Assembly: GCA_040357565.1 (NCBI GenBank)
Contig: JBDODJ010000034.1
DNA length: 64,000 bases
Direction: 5' to 3' (one strand)
Source of the DNA: Cercozoa sp. M6MM
Lineage: Eukaryota; Endomyxa: Ascetosporea
In this document: positions 25,008-36,291 of the stretch, in pieces
How positions within the stretch are numbered: the stretch's first letter is position 1
Layout: each line of letters starts with the position of its first letter
Translations under genes and position numbers: made by a program
Notes under the pieces: model-generated
What the model was told of the DNA's origin: nothing
Databases searched by the model: none
The model's input: only the letters and a program-made list of their open reading frames with translations

Positions 25008-26401
25008 TACGAATAAACTTGACTACCCTGTGAATTTCCCGCTAAATCCGGGTCAGAGCACCGTCGCACACCCACTCACTGGCTTCTGTTGTCAGGTACT
25101 CCGGTACTTAATAGCCAGTTTGTTACCGCAGCCCTCTCAGATAGGGATCAGGCCTTGGTAAATTAAGGGTACTTTGCCAGTGATACAAAAAAAAACTAAG
25201 GAACGTAATAAAGTCTGTTCTTGGAGGAAGAGTGGCCAAGTGTCAGTTTGAAAGAGTGAGTTACCCCAACGGTTCAGTTGGGCGGCAAAGCACCGGTGGT
25301 GGACAGGACAGTCACCCGTCAGACGGGAACTGTAGCAAGGACAGTCAGTATAAAGGGTCCTTGAGACGGAAAGGCGTCATGAGAACTGAGTAGTGAGGAT
25401 TCAGAAGTACTTGAGTTGGAAGTAAAGAAAAGAAGGGCCCCTGGAAAGGCAGAGGACAGGTAGAAGCGAAGACAACTGGTCCTGGCGAGAGAGAGCCCTT
25501 CTTTGAGTTCAGCTGCAAAAAGCTTGCTCAAGGCTTCCCTACTCAAACACAGGTGTTCCACAGTCTGGACTGAAGCTCTCAGTAGGTCAGGATACCAGCA
25601 AACACACGCCAAAATCTTCCACACCTCAGGATTTTTTTAAGTTGTAGGGTTGCTTCCGCGCGGATACAGTAGTTCATGCTGTAACAAGTTAGTTCAGTCC
25701 ACAAACGTTAAAAACCGACTAAGTAGTTCTCCTGTCGCGTACCAGTCTTGGGAACTTATCAGCAATGAGCCCAAAAGGATGGCAAGGAAACGCGACAGAC
25801 CCCCTTTTCCGCACGTCCAAGGACGCCGACGCCTCTAGACGTGAGCCTGCACGTGGGGCTCGCCAAGTCTTCTGTCAACGCCTGCGTCCAAGGTCGCCCC
25901 AAGGTTGCCCATGTCCCATTGGAGGACGATTGTGTCGCATGGAGAGAGTTAGACGCCCGCAGGAGCGCGAGGCCAAGCCGTCTCTCGGAAGGATGACTCC
26001 CACGCCTCCGCTTCGGCCTGCAGATCTGATCCCGCTTTCTGGACACCGCTTGCGTTGACTCTTGTGTCGAAATACTACGCTAGACTGAACTAACTCACTG
26101 AAAGATTACCAACTAGCGTACCCGACCGTACGGCACTGCGGTGGCGTACTGGTACGTAATAGTCGAGACGTTAGCTGTCACATCGCGTAACGCTGTGCTG
26201 ACGTGAGTGGATTCGCGACGTGAACGGAAACAAGTCGAGTCTCACAGCGAGACTGGTGTGCGTTGTTGCAGCAGAGACTGCCAACACCACTGCATCATGT
26301 GCGCGCCGTTCTGGTCTGTAGATAGATAAATGACAATATGTACACAAAAAATTGTACAGCGCGCTACCTGCGGTTTCGATCAGTTCCGACCGAGGTACCT
26401 G
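25008..26401. other. Repeat-rich interval without a supported gene
   Basis: This interval carries members of the dispersed repeat family. Open frames exist (25319-25624 minus, 25765-26058 plus) but match no domain. A 13-bp perfect inverted pair brackets the second frame (25687-25699 and 26083-26095). The part 25560-25605 resembles 11041-11085 (CCAGCAAACACACG.. AATCTTCCACA..). From 26100 to 26400 I see nothing recognisable. Confidence 0.5.
25687..26095. mobile_element. Putative short element with 13-bp inverted ends and a small ORF
   Basis: AGTTAGTTCAGTC at 25687-25699 is the exact reverse complement of GACTGAACTAACT at 26083-26095. Inside lies a 97-codon frame (25765-26058), Arg/Pro-rich, of no known family. 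Related end words occur at 38956-38973 and 52756-52768. A TAGTTCTCCT word (25724-25733) resembles the TAGTTCCCCT found twice in the 38.6-39.0 kb copy. No duplication of target bases is apparent. Confidence 0.45.
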
Positions 26402-28519
26402 TTAAAGTAAGCACATGAAACTGATTGGTAAATCGTATTTGTGGCCCTCTAGTATTTTGGTACTGAAGCATCTTGCGGATCGTAACAACTGCCAACTTTC
26501 AGAAATGACAGATGCACCTCCATTCGGACTATCCAAAATAGAAGCATACACACGCACATGCACAAAGTCTAAAAAAATTGTACAAGTGTTGGGCACGTTG
26601 CCATTTTGAAAAGCAGCATCAAGGTCTTTCTTTCCAAAGACGAGCACAGCGTTGCCCTACAACGAACGCAAGCCATAACAATAAACTACCAATCTAGTGT
26701 ACTATATTTTGGTACAGCATTGTCGAGCTGCACAAATGCAGTATGAAAGTACGCACGCGCTACAAGCACTCTGCGCGACGCCGGAGGACTGCAAACACGC
26801 AGTGGACACAAAGTGACATACATACATGAATACAATGCATGATACATTGCGTAATCGCGTTGGTGCAGAACGTCAATATAAAGGTCGCCAAATACACTCG
26901 TATCCATGCGCATCGACTGAGAGCACAGATGAGACATGAAAGGAGATGATGGTAAACTGATAGTACAACGATTGTACATGTTCGCGTTGCTTGCATTGCA
27001 CAAGTGGCGCCAACACTGCGTCCACCTGAGCGCAGAAATACGTTCATGCACACTCATGCAACTGGGCAAGGTACAGGACATGACGAAAACAACTGTCGCG
27101 TGTTTCGATGTCGCACTTCAACAATGGGTCGCCATGACATGCTCACTCTGAAGCATGTCAAACAAACTACTTAGACGCTGAACATCGCTAAATAAGGAAG
27201 AAATACGAGTCATCGGCGTTCGTCTGCGATCGCATCTCAGGCAGACCACCCGCAAAGTGCACACTGCACGGCGGATTATATATTGAGTCGGTAAGACGCT
27301 GGCAGACGAACAGAGTGAGTTACAAGCGAAAGCGAAGTGAAACAGGCGACACGGTAGCATTATTCACCAGCGCCTATTGAGAATCACAGTGATACATAAA
27401 CAAAAGAAACAGATACGGATACCTCTAGGTACTGCACAGAGCGAATCTGCGAAGGTTGTCGAACTGTGCCGCCTTTACTGCCTGCATATACGGAATAAAA
27501 CTGTATACGACGTTTACAGTCAGATAACACCATCGGCACGTTGCTTCGCAAAGAACTCGAGTGCTTCTTGTGCTGTCGCACACTTGCCTGTAAACGAGAA
27601 ACTGCATCAATACTAATGGATAGTCTTACTTGGTACACATAAAACCAACCGGTCCACAGGAGAAAGGCGGCGATCAGCGTGCCTGTCCTTCCCTATGTAC
27701 CGAAAGCCTGAATGTAACGGACACAGAGGTGCACATTACAAACGCACCTTGCCAGCACGGCAGTGGATGACGGCCGTATTCTCAGGATGCGACTGTATTC
27801 GGGATACTCACGTGTACAACAGGAAGCGCATTCACGTACATCCAAGTATCGCTGCATGCGTGCGCACAAATCAGTCAAATGGCACAATGGCGGTGCTTCT
27901 GCGGTACATCATGCTGAAACGCTAAATGCGCTCAAAACACTGAAGGTACGGTGATCGGGCCAACCGGCTTCCAGCACACGGTTGTTGAATTTGCTGTAGT
28001 CGTACCTACCGTGATGCAGATCCACATGCGCAGACATAAAAACAATCACTTTATTGTGTAGTGATTGTTGTACTTGGCGCCACTCTCGTAGTGTACGTTG
28101 AAGATGTGGAAGTGGTCTCGATGGTGAGTGTTGAGAAAGTCAGCAACGTGCTGCAGATTATTTCGGTACAGCGACGCTAATCCCTACAGGAGCGGCACGA
28201 TAGTCACACAGTCGGCAGCGAAACTCAACCCATTCGCGACTTACCGTGCACGGCACACCCATTGCAATAAGACGTGGGGTGATATAGCTGAGGTCCAGAT
28301 CATACGCGACACTGTCCGGCCGCATGCTTCGATATGAAAACGCAATACAATGATGGACCTAAAGTGTACGTACGTGCCATCGGGGTTGTACGCGACTTGC
28401 CTTGACCGGCCCTGGCGCACAAACGACTTGGCTGTTCAGAATACAGTACGTATCTGTGTAAGTGCGCGGGTGATCGATGATAATGTACCTGCACCAAGTA
28501 CCGAGTCTAACAACTGCAT
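26402..28519 (-). CDS. PTEN: PTEN-type phosphoinositide 3-phosphatase
   Basis: Dephosphorylates PI(3,4,5)P3 at membranes and opposes PI3-kinase. Exon 1 from 28519 gives MQLLDSVLGA; the next exon gives KSFVRQGRSRQVAYNPDGT. Then come the family signature YDLDLSYITPRLIAMGVPCT; GLASLYRNNLQHVADFLNTH; RDHFHIFNVHYESGAKY; YSKFNNRVLEAGWPDHQAPP (WPD-loop Asp); and the P-loop HCRAGKGRTG, split by an intron (about 27697-27751) after HCRAGK, followed by TLIAAFLLWTG. FTGKCATAQEALEFFAKQRA and SKGGTVRQPSQIRSVQYLE follow. The C2 domain is weaker but visible: VFGDLYIDVLHQ (about 26870-26910), RAYFHTAFVQL, LVFGKKDLDAAFQNGN (about 26600-26645). The two basic P-loop side chains typical of PTEN are present, one as Arg. 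The C-terminal exon and stop at 26402 are tentative. Confidence 0.88.
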
Positions 28520-28744
28520 TATTGCACTAAAACTTTGAATACGGCGGCAGTTTTTAATCCGCTCGCGTATACAGGAGTCTCTGAATCGCACTCGTTAAGA
28601 AACGAGGACAAACCTGCTACAAACGGTCCGTACAAACAGAAAATTCTGTTGACTTTATTTTTGCGTTTGTGTGCTGCCCGGCAGGCACTCCCGAGTGTCG
28701 CTTTGGCCAAAATTTGGTGCGCACACTGCATTACTTACACCATA
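28520..28744. promoter_or_regulatory. Shared intergenic region, PTEN / riboflavin kinase
   Basis: The start codons of the two genes are 225 bases apart on opposite strands. No TATA-like box is convincing. Confidence 0.5.
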
Positions 28745-29698
28745 ATGTCGGAATTCATTGAGGTGATCAATTAAAACGGTGGATGGCTCGCTTCTTTTGT
28801 CTCACATGTGTTTGATCCAGGCGTCAACAGGCGAAACTGTGGAAGTGCTGAGTGGCATTCACGGACGCGGACCCGTTGTTAAGGGTTTCCAGGTATAACT
28901 GCACACGACACGCATACAAGCAGCGCGAATTTCCTGCATGAGCAGAGAGGGCGGGAGATTGGCGTCCGCACGGCGAACCTGGACCCTGCTGCCAACTCAA
29001 GTACCAAAAGCTTAAATATACTTCTGCAGGATGGTGCAAATATTTCTTGATGTGTTGGCAGATGCGTTGAGTACCGCGAGGAACGGAGTGTACTGCGGAT
29101 GGGCTAGTGTCGATGGTACACACCCAAACAGTTTACCATCACTTGCGTGCGGGGGCCTGTCGATGTACAACCTTGGTGTGTAGGTGGCGAAGCACATATG
29201 GCCCTTGTTTCCATTGGGTACAACATCTGATTTTCTGTCGATTCGTATGTAATAAAACGTTGTTAAATGCACATAGCTACAATCCCTTCTTCAAGAACGA
29301 GAGTAAAACCGTGGAAGCGCACCTCTTGCACGAGTTCCCCGAGGTACACACACACACAGTATGCTTGTGTCATGAGCATGTGTTTTGAAGGATTTTTACG
29401 GCGCTGAACTGCGTCTCGTGCTGTGTGGCTACCTGCGAGAACAGTCGGATTTCACATCGTTGGGTACTTGAACTTGTGCTTGCTGCTCTTGTTGTTGGAC
29501 TCACGACTGAGTTTTCGCTTTGGTTTGCAGATGCGCTCATGGACCAGATTCGACGCGACATTGACGTAAGCTGATTGAGACACATTCCTTGCGTTTTTGT
29601 GCACTTGAAGCTTACCTTCGTGTGTGATTTAGGTGGGTCGTGAGGTGCTCCAGCGAGAAGCGATGCTGTCACAGCAAGCCCTCCTGTCTACGCTGTAG
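28745..29698 (+). CDS. RFK: Riboflavin kinase
   Basis: Converts riboflavin and ATP to FMN. Exons: MSEFIE; STGETVEVLSGIHGRGPVVK with GFQ; RGREIGVRTANLDPAANSS; MVQIFLDVLADALS with VYCGWASVDG; GEAHMALVSIG; YNPFFKNESKTVEAHLLHEF with PE; DFYGAELRLVLCGYLREQ with SDFTSL; DALMDQIRRDID; VGREVLQREAM, then TAG at 29696-29698. The family order (RGxxxxGxxTAN, GWA, SIGxNPxF, TxExHxxH, FYG, YLRxExxFxSLxxL) is complete. One oddity is that the usual Pro of the GxPTAN motif is Arg (VRTAN). The donors are mostly GTAC. The compact length, about 150-160 residues, matches monofunctional eukaryotic enzymes; no FAD synthetase domain is attached. Confidence 0.93.
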
Positions 29699-30031
29699 TT
29701 CTTCCAAGTTCCACTCTCACCCGGCCGATCTTCGAAATTCATTCTAGCTGATCCCCACAGAAAAATAAACACCGTGACGTGACGGCAACCAACTCGTCGA
29801 GCGACCGGACTACTTGTACTAAATTTCGTTTTTGTCCGTCGCGAATGGTCAGGCGTCATGTATTTTTAATTATTCAAGTTTGCGTTGCTACACTGGCACA
29901 AGTAGCAGCACAATTGATACATGACAGTTACCGTCCTGGCCTGGGCATCATAGCGTTTCTAATTAGCAGTGAGTCAAGTCACCCGTCATTCAATCCGTCA
30001 ACTTCCGTTCAGTCAGCGAGCCAGCGCAGGC
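29699..30031. other. Intergenic between convergent genes
   Basis: The riboflavin kinase and PG-repeat gene 3' flanks meet here. Small frames are present but nothing is supported. Confidence 0.5.
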
Positions 30032-30126
30032 TCAGAAGCGATTGAGAGAGCGGCCATGTCGATCGACTTGCACGGAGATATCGCCAGGCCCGCGTTGTCT
30101 GTGCAAAGAGGGTGCACAGACACTTG

Positions 30127-30215
<89 letters not shown>

Positions 30216-31823
30216 ACACACCAGGGAGAGGCACCTGGCCTCCTCGTCTACGTCGTGGTGCCGCAGCGTGCGTCGTTCGGCACGCGCGAATGATCGACCT
30301 TGGGTGCTGTACAAGGGTAGTACAGTACCAACACAGGGACATTGTATAGATACAACACACGTTGGCTGATCGGTGCTGTACTGACCGGGTGCCGGCCCAT
30401 CACTTAGCTGCCAAACACACATGCACGCGTCTAGACAAAAAAGGGACACAGTGTGGCACCCTGAGTTCTTGTCGGCACTCACGAGCGCCAACGCCGAAAC
30501 TGGGACCCTTTCGCGCACTGAGAACAGCCACATACACACACCCCACCCTGCATGGTACAGGTAGAGGTACCTGTCACTACCATCGGCGTCTTGATGGTAC
30601 GAACCAGGACCCGGGGTGTCATTGTAAACCTACAGGGGCAGTGGGGTAAGAGGAAGTATATCTAGAAATGTGCGCATGTGTGAGGGCGTACGCCTGCCTG
30701 TCGGAAGATATCACGCAGAGGGTCGTGAGCGGCACGAGCGAAGGTGCCACCCTGCGAGTGCTGCGACGGCTCTTGTTCCGTGTAGTAATCCCTAGTCTAC
30801 CGAACAGATATACAATAAACAGTCTCTGCGCACAAAGAACGATCAACTGTACATCTGAGCCGATAGCGACAGGACGAAGCACCTCACGTGCTGATGTGCT
30901 GCCCAAAGACCAAGTGAGTGACTTACAACCAGACAGACAGGTACAGAACCAACGCACAACCACCGTACCTCGCTGAAAACCGCGTGCCCTTATGCATCTC
31001 GGCATCGTCGTCGCCGTGGTTGTGGCTCAGGTGGTAGCCTGGACCGAGGTTCGGCTCGTTTAGTCTGTTTTAAGGCAGTGCATAGTGCCTACAGATAAAT
31101 TAGCAAGCTGACCAATGGTATACCTGGCATCGGGCACAGGGCCGGCGCGCTCGGCATAACGACGACTCCAAGCAACACCGCGAAGCTCGCTCTCGTCAAT
31201 GGGCGCATAGACACCCGGTCCAAGGTGGTCTTGCTGCAGCTCTCGGTTCTGAAACACGGCATGCATTCAACTGGAATGAACCGGAAAGAACACAAACTCA
31301 GGCACCACATGTCGGACAGACGACGTATTTGACCACGCTGCTCCGCGATGCACTTGTTCGTCAGCTTGCGAGCCATGATACCTCCCTACACACCACACCC
31401 ACCTCCTCTACCCGCCAGATTCAGCCCTAAAACAGCGTGTACCCGGAGCAGGCACCCACTGCTTGCGTTGTGCTGCCTGATCAAACGCGGATCGGCGACG
31501 TGGCGCCAAGAACGACGGGTGTGGCTTGTTCTCCTTGTCCATTGTGGCTTTTCAAATCAAGTAGGGCTCAAAGCCAGAAAATCGGCAAGCACACAAGGCA
31601 ACTGGGTACCAACGTGACTGCGTTGAAAACACGCACGTGCACACGCTCTAGTTCTGATAAGGGCTTTCTGGCAATCACAAACGGCCGTGCATTCATTGTG
31701 TCATCTTCTTTGAAGTTCTGATAAGAAGTGCCAGGGATCAGCTTTCGTAATGCATCGTCCCACAACATACACATTGCATAGCAGGGTTTGGTTTGATTTT
31801 GCGACACCTAAAACTAATCGCAT
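30032..31823 (-). CDS. Sperm-tail PG-rich repeat (STPGR) flagellar protein
   Basis: STPGR proteins bind axonemal or cytoskeletal microtubules. Repeats read along the minus strand: possible N-terminal LIPGTSYQNF (about 31720); WVPAPGRYHGSQADEQ, joined across an intron near 31382-31440; DHLGPGVYAPIDES with YAERAGPVPDAR (31140-31245); NEPNLGPGYHLSHNHGDDDA and GTRFSAR (30973-31063); GGTFARAAHDPLRDIF; NDTPGPGSYHQDADGSD (30571-30627); GPSFGVGARE; GPAPGQYSTD; RSFARAERRTL; and a final GPGDISVQ near the stop at 30032. The P-G-P-G-x-Y units separated by 25-40 residues with FG/FAR patches are diagnostic. One intron holds a (CA)n tract (30130-30213), UG in the transcript. The start is uncertain; it could be an ATG near 31823 or the ATG at 31376. 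Confidence 0.8.
30130..30213. repeat. (CA)n tract
   Basis: A pure CA run of about 84 bases in an intron of the minus-strand PG-repeat gene; it reads (UG)n in the transcript. Confidence 0.95.
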
Positions 31824-31958
31824 ACGGCACTTTTCTTAATGTTGGTGAATTCGGTGGTTGAACAAAAATGAAGTTGCTGTTTTTCGCTGTTGTCGTCGTG
31901 TAGAGCTACCCACGCCGTCTTTGATTAAACAAAGATTGTGTCGGCACACTCGCACACT
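31824..31958. promoter_or_regulatory. Probable shared promoter, STPGR gene / COG4
   Basis: About 135 bases separate the likely divergent starts. The region is AT-rich, with no definite element. Confidence 0.35.
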
Positions 31959-34900
31959 ATGACACAAACAGAAAAGGCGCGCCTCGTGCGCCGCTTGCGT
32001 GATCAGCTGCGTCGCACCGCCGAGCAGGTGCCTTTTCTTTGACGGGATGCATTCTTTGACGCGAAACGCATGTTTGCACAGGAAAAGGAAGTCTCGCAGC
32101 GCGTATCACTGCTGGCCGAGGAGCGCGCTGTGTTATGCGAAAAGGCGCAGCAACTCCAGCTGCAGTGTGTACCTTTTCCATTCTGTAAGCATTCCAAGTG
32201 CACATATACACGTGTGTCATATAGGAGACTGGTGCACTGGCGAAGCTCATCGAATCCGGGGACTCGGCGCGTGTACTGCTGTCTGAGGTAGACACTAAAG
32301 CATCCGGTCATTTCGCATCACCTAAATTACGGCCGTGAATGTCCGCAGGTCAGGCTGCTGGCACGTGCCCGAGAGCGTGTCAAGTTGGCGTTACAGCGTC
32401 TCGATGTGGTAGCACTATTCTGGCTTGATGCATGCTTATTGTCATGGATTAGGTGTGTAGCTACTGGAGGCACAACTTTGTGTCGACAGTATTTCCGACA
32501 TGTTGTATGACAGCGAGGGCGAGGCTACCAAGCAACCCTCGGTTCAGGCACTCACCATGTGCACAAAACGCTGCTTCTCGCTGCTTCGGTACATTGCCTT
32601 CGTTCCTTACCTGTGCTTTCCGTATGCGCGAGTGCTCTTACAGTCAAGGTGGCGTGCCGCACCTCCAGATGCTCTTGAGTGACGCAAACAATCAAGATGA
32701 CAACGCTATCGTGCGGCGTCTTGAACAGTACGTTGCTCGAGTCGGTTTAAGTTGTCCCTGTATATCTTTTTCTCTTCCTATGCGTACTCAGGATGGAAGC
32801 ACGTGTGACCACCAAGATTGTCGAATTCCTCAAGCTTAAAGTCAACGACCCGTGCGTTCTGCTGTGTGTCCTGTGTGTGTATGACTTGTCGTTACCATAC
32901 AGGAAAGAGACACAGTCGGTCTTGATTCTGGCGGCCTTGTTGCCGCTTCTGGGACTGCGTGATTTCGGTACCTCTGTCTATGTGCTCACGCAAACGTGTC
33001 CACCGGAATAACACTCACGTGCGCAGGTGCGCAAGTGACGGCACTGAACCTGCGACGCCGTGCAGCCGATGCATGTGCCCGAGTGGTCGCCAAGTACACC
33101 GAGGCGGCCGACAATGATGAGTACCACGTGTCACACTGTCTCTAATGTGACTGACTGACTGAGTGTGCGAACCGCTGTTCGTGTGTAGTGGCAGCTCCGA
33201 GTGCGCTTGCATCGCCTCCATATTTGATCGGTACTTTTTTTGTGTATTGGCGAGAAACGTACCAAGGAGCAGTAGGTATGTGTGTATGGATGTAGTTGCG
33301 TGGCTCTGTGCGAGCAAACTTCCTCTCATTTTCGCGGAAAGTTCGGCGCTGGTTCCTTGCGTTTCCTGCTGCAGCAGTCACAGGCGTACCTTCTCCCTGG
33401 ATGTCTGCTCCCTTCTGAAGTTGCTGTCCACTCAGACTGGCCTACGAGGTGGTCACGCCACTCCTGCGTCGTTTCTGTCAACTTGTCGATTTGGACACGT
33501 TGGGTGTGTGTCTTTGTATCTGTCGCTTTTCTCGGTATCACACCGCTCGGTATCCCTTGCTCGCAGTGAGCCAGACCGACGCCAAGGTGGAAGACGGCAC
33601 TCTTGAGCAGCTGGCGGAGGTCTCGCGCGAGATCTCTCGCTTTGAAGCCTACCTGCGGCACGGCAGAGACCAGTGCGCTTGCCTCTTGATTCTCCCTGAC
33701 ACCAGCCCTTTACTCCCGCACACACACACACACTTACACACACACTCATACACTTACACACACACACATACACACACACACAGGGCCATGAAAGAAGAGG
33801 AAGCGACGAAACTGGCGGCGCTTGCGCACATCCAGGGTAGAGCCTGTTTGTTCTTTCGTTCCCCCTGGTGTTATATACTTCGACACAGAAGGCAAGGAGG
33901 CCGACGCGAGTGCTCTGTTTCTGCTGTGGCAGCAGCTTCTATCGGAATGTCCAAACGACGGTTTCTTCGACGGTGTGAGTCGATCGCTGCGTGCGCCGGT
34001 TCTAGGAGCTGAGGCTACGGTGTTGCGCAGTCGGCTGCACCGTCAGTTGACACTGAGCGATCAGAGCGCACGTGACCACAAAACTGATGAGTGCGAACGC
34101 GAGTTGCACGACTTGCTGCACCGTCTGCAGTCAACACAAGTCACGTTGGAGAAACGCTTCCTCGAGTCGCGTGTTGCCATGGTACCGCTGACCTGTCCTC
34201 TCATCTTAGTCAGTTTTCACTTGCTCACTATGCACTGTCATACAGGCGATCACTATGGACGAGCGCGCTCGTGGCAGACTCACGAGGTAGCTAGTCTACT
34301 CTGGTCTTCCCGTTCTCTCCATATCCCCCTGTAGTACTGCCGTGGACGACGTGTTCTTCGTGGTCAAACAGAGTTGTCTGCGTGCCATCAGCACACGCGA
34401 TGCGCCCACCGCCTGTGCTGCACTCAATCTGGTAGCCTTCTTACTGCCCCCTTCCTCCTTTAATCGTACATTTTGTGTGAACTCTGTTCAGGCCATAGCA
34501 GCATTGGACACTGACCTGCTGTCGTGGATCTCCGCGCGGCTGCAGACGGCACTCGCGTCGTCGGACTCGAGTTACACGCAACTGTTCGTGTCACTTAATA
34601 ATGCTGGTACCAGTGTATGTAGGTGCACCGCAAAGAGTGCAGTTCGGAGGTGTTGCCGTGCTGGTGTGCAGGAGTGGCAGCTGACCATGTGGGCACTCTC
34701 AAGACGGCGCTCGAGCAGGAGGTGACGACTGTATTCGCCAGCGAGAAGGGTGACAAGGAGACCAGTATGCTCACGCATGTGCTCGACGAGATGGCCCTGC
34801 TAGCACCTCGCTTTCACCAGGTACCTGCCTGCCTTACCTTAACCCACCTACCTTACCTACCTAACTTACCTACCTACCTTACCTACCTAACTTACCTACC

Positions 34901-35963
34901 TAACTTACCTACCTAACTTACCCATCGTACCTACCTACCTCCTTGGTAACCCTTCTTTACTTTGCTGCCACATTGCACACGAGCAGGAACGTTCGCTGTC
35001 GTTGCGCACGTTCGTGAACAAAACCTTGCGTCCCAGAATCGCTGCTCTCAACGCTGACTTTGGGGTACTCTTGGGTCGCTCTCTTTGCCCCTTTTCTCCC
35101 TTTAGCCTCCCTCTTTTCAATATTTCCCTGCTGTCAGTGCGACCTGTCGCGTGTCGATGAGGCGCAGTTTGTGCGACTGTGCCAGGCTGGCGATGCCGAC
35201 TTTTCGCAGGAGGGTGCCTTACCCTTACTCTCCTCCCCTTTACCCTTCTACCCCATGTTATAACCATCAGTGGGGGCTTCCTGGCAAGAACAAGCGCACG
35301 CTGCTCTCGCCGGCGAGCTGGCCGTCTCTTTTGCCGCACGTGTCAGGCACGCCCTTCAGCCGGTACCTCTGGCTCTAACGAGTTTACGAGTTTGCACCCT
35401 TCAGAATATGTAAAGACACTTTTATTGTGCAGACCATGGTGTCACTGCGTCGGGCACTGACGGCGTGCAACCTGGAAGACGCTGTGCTGCACGTGGCACG
35501 TGTCGTTACCGACGGCGTCGAGTCGCGTCTTTTTGGTGGCCACTGGCGTTTCTCCCAGTGGGGTGCTATGGTACAACCGTCTGTTCCCGCATGTCTATCG
35601 TACGTGTCTGTGTTTCTGGTGTCCAGTTGCTCGAACAACAGTTGCGCCTTTGTCGCTCCTTCTTCGCGTCCTTTGCTGCCACGGCGGCACGCGATGCCTT
35701 CGATCGCCTACTTCGCTGCGCCGCGGTGTTGCAGGTACCCCGGGCTTGACGTGTCTTCAAACTTTCTTTGGCGGGTCTGGGGGTGGGTTGGGTTACTCCT
35801 CAGCACGCAGTGCGAGCGACCTGAGGACGCGCGCGAGTTGCTACAGATGGAGCAGCGGCTGCACAAGGGTCAGCGCCGACTGCTGAGCAGCGAGGCTGCC
35901 ACGCTGCTCGCCATGCGCGTTGACGTGCAGCGCGACGACATCCTTCGTGTTTTGAGCGATTAA
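31959..35963 (+). CDS. COG4: Conserved oligomeric Golgi complex subunit 4
   Basis: COG4 is a lobe A subunit of the tether for retrograde intra-Golgi vesicles and binds SNARE regulators. The start MTQTEKARLVRRLRDQLRRT is followed by a coiled coil (EKEVSQRVSLLAEERAVLCE, KAQQLQLQ), then ISDMLYDSEGEATKQPSVQA, a central helical part (RRLEQ.. MEARVTTKIVEFLKLKVNDP; ETQSVLILAALLPLLGLRDF; GTLEQLAEVSREISRFEAYL), LFLLWQQLLSE, and AAVDDVFFVVKQSCLRAIST. The diagnostic C-terminal part has LRRALTACNLEDAVLHVARV, SRLFGGHWRFSQWG, LLEQQLRLCRSFFASFAA, CERPEDARELLQ, and ends LLAMRVDVQRDDILRVLSD with TAA at 35961-35963. The spacing and the 'RVD.R..DI..L' ending match COG4. Many short introns are present, one with a tandem repeat (34838-34940). 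Confidence 0.85.
33716..33782. repeat. Imperfect (CA)n tract in a COG4 intron
   Basis: CACACA with TTACACAC and CATACAC interruptions. It reads CA in the transcript, opposite to most tracts in this window. Confidence 0.85.
34838..34940. repeat. Tandem repeat of ACCTACCTAACTT-type units
   Basis: An intron of COG4 consists of CTTACCTACCTAACTTACCTACCTA-like units repeated about six to eight times with small variations, ending GTACCTACCTACCTCC. Each unit contains a possible donor-like or branch-like word. Confidence 0.85.
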
Positions 35964-36000
35964 CTTCTATGGGCAATCCGTTGTTTGACTCTGTTACATA

Positions 36001-36291
36001 TCAATAATTGTCCGGTAACTGCAGTACACAGCACTCAACGCGGTAGTTTTTCTTTTTTTTTAACGTTTTGGTGACCAAGCCAGTCCAAACGGACCGAAGC
36101 TCCTGGGCCAAGGCGTGAACTGTCGGTTCTATCAACGCGTGTTTCACCAGTGCCTGTGGCACTAAGAACTGAATATCACGCCAACGACGCACAAAGAGTG
36201 CTGTATTTCGCGTTTTTACTTGCCTCACTTGATCCGCGTCGCTTGTCACTGCTTGCAAGTTGACACTATCGTCATCGCCTCCAATGCTCAA
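36001..36291 (-). CDS. Small intronless ORF, 96 residues, unknown
   Basis: MSIGGDDDSVNLQAVTSDAD, a basic/hydrophobic middle (RRWRDIQFLVPQALVKHALI) and a strand-like end (YRVECCVLQLPDNY). It fills the gap between COG4 (38 bases away, convergent) and the TMEM135-like gene (97 bases away, divergent), which fits the spacing of other real genes here. It distantly recalls the helix-helix-strand plan of Tctex-type dynein light chains but lacks enough motif to claim that. It may be non-coding. Confidence 0.45.
   Translation of the reverse strand: MSIGGDDDSVNLQAVTSDADQVRQVKTRNTALFVRRWRDIQFLVPQALVKHALIEPTVHALAQELRSVWTGLVTKTLKKKKNYRVECCVLQLPDNY

Noticed and set aside
25319-25624. 101-codon minus-strand frame, hydrophobic and Ser-rich
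   Set aside because: Part of its DNA resembles non-coding sequence near 11041-11085 and it lies in a repeat-rich block. No family match; treated as repeat.
36001-36291. Assignment of the 96-residue ORF to Tctex-type dynein light chain
   Set aside because: Only a vague helix-then-strand similarity; key conserved positions cannot be matched.
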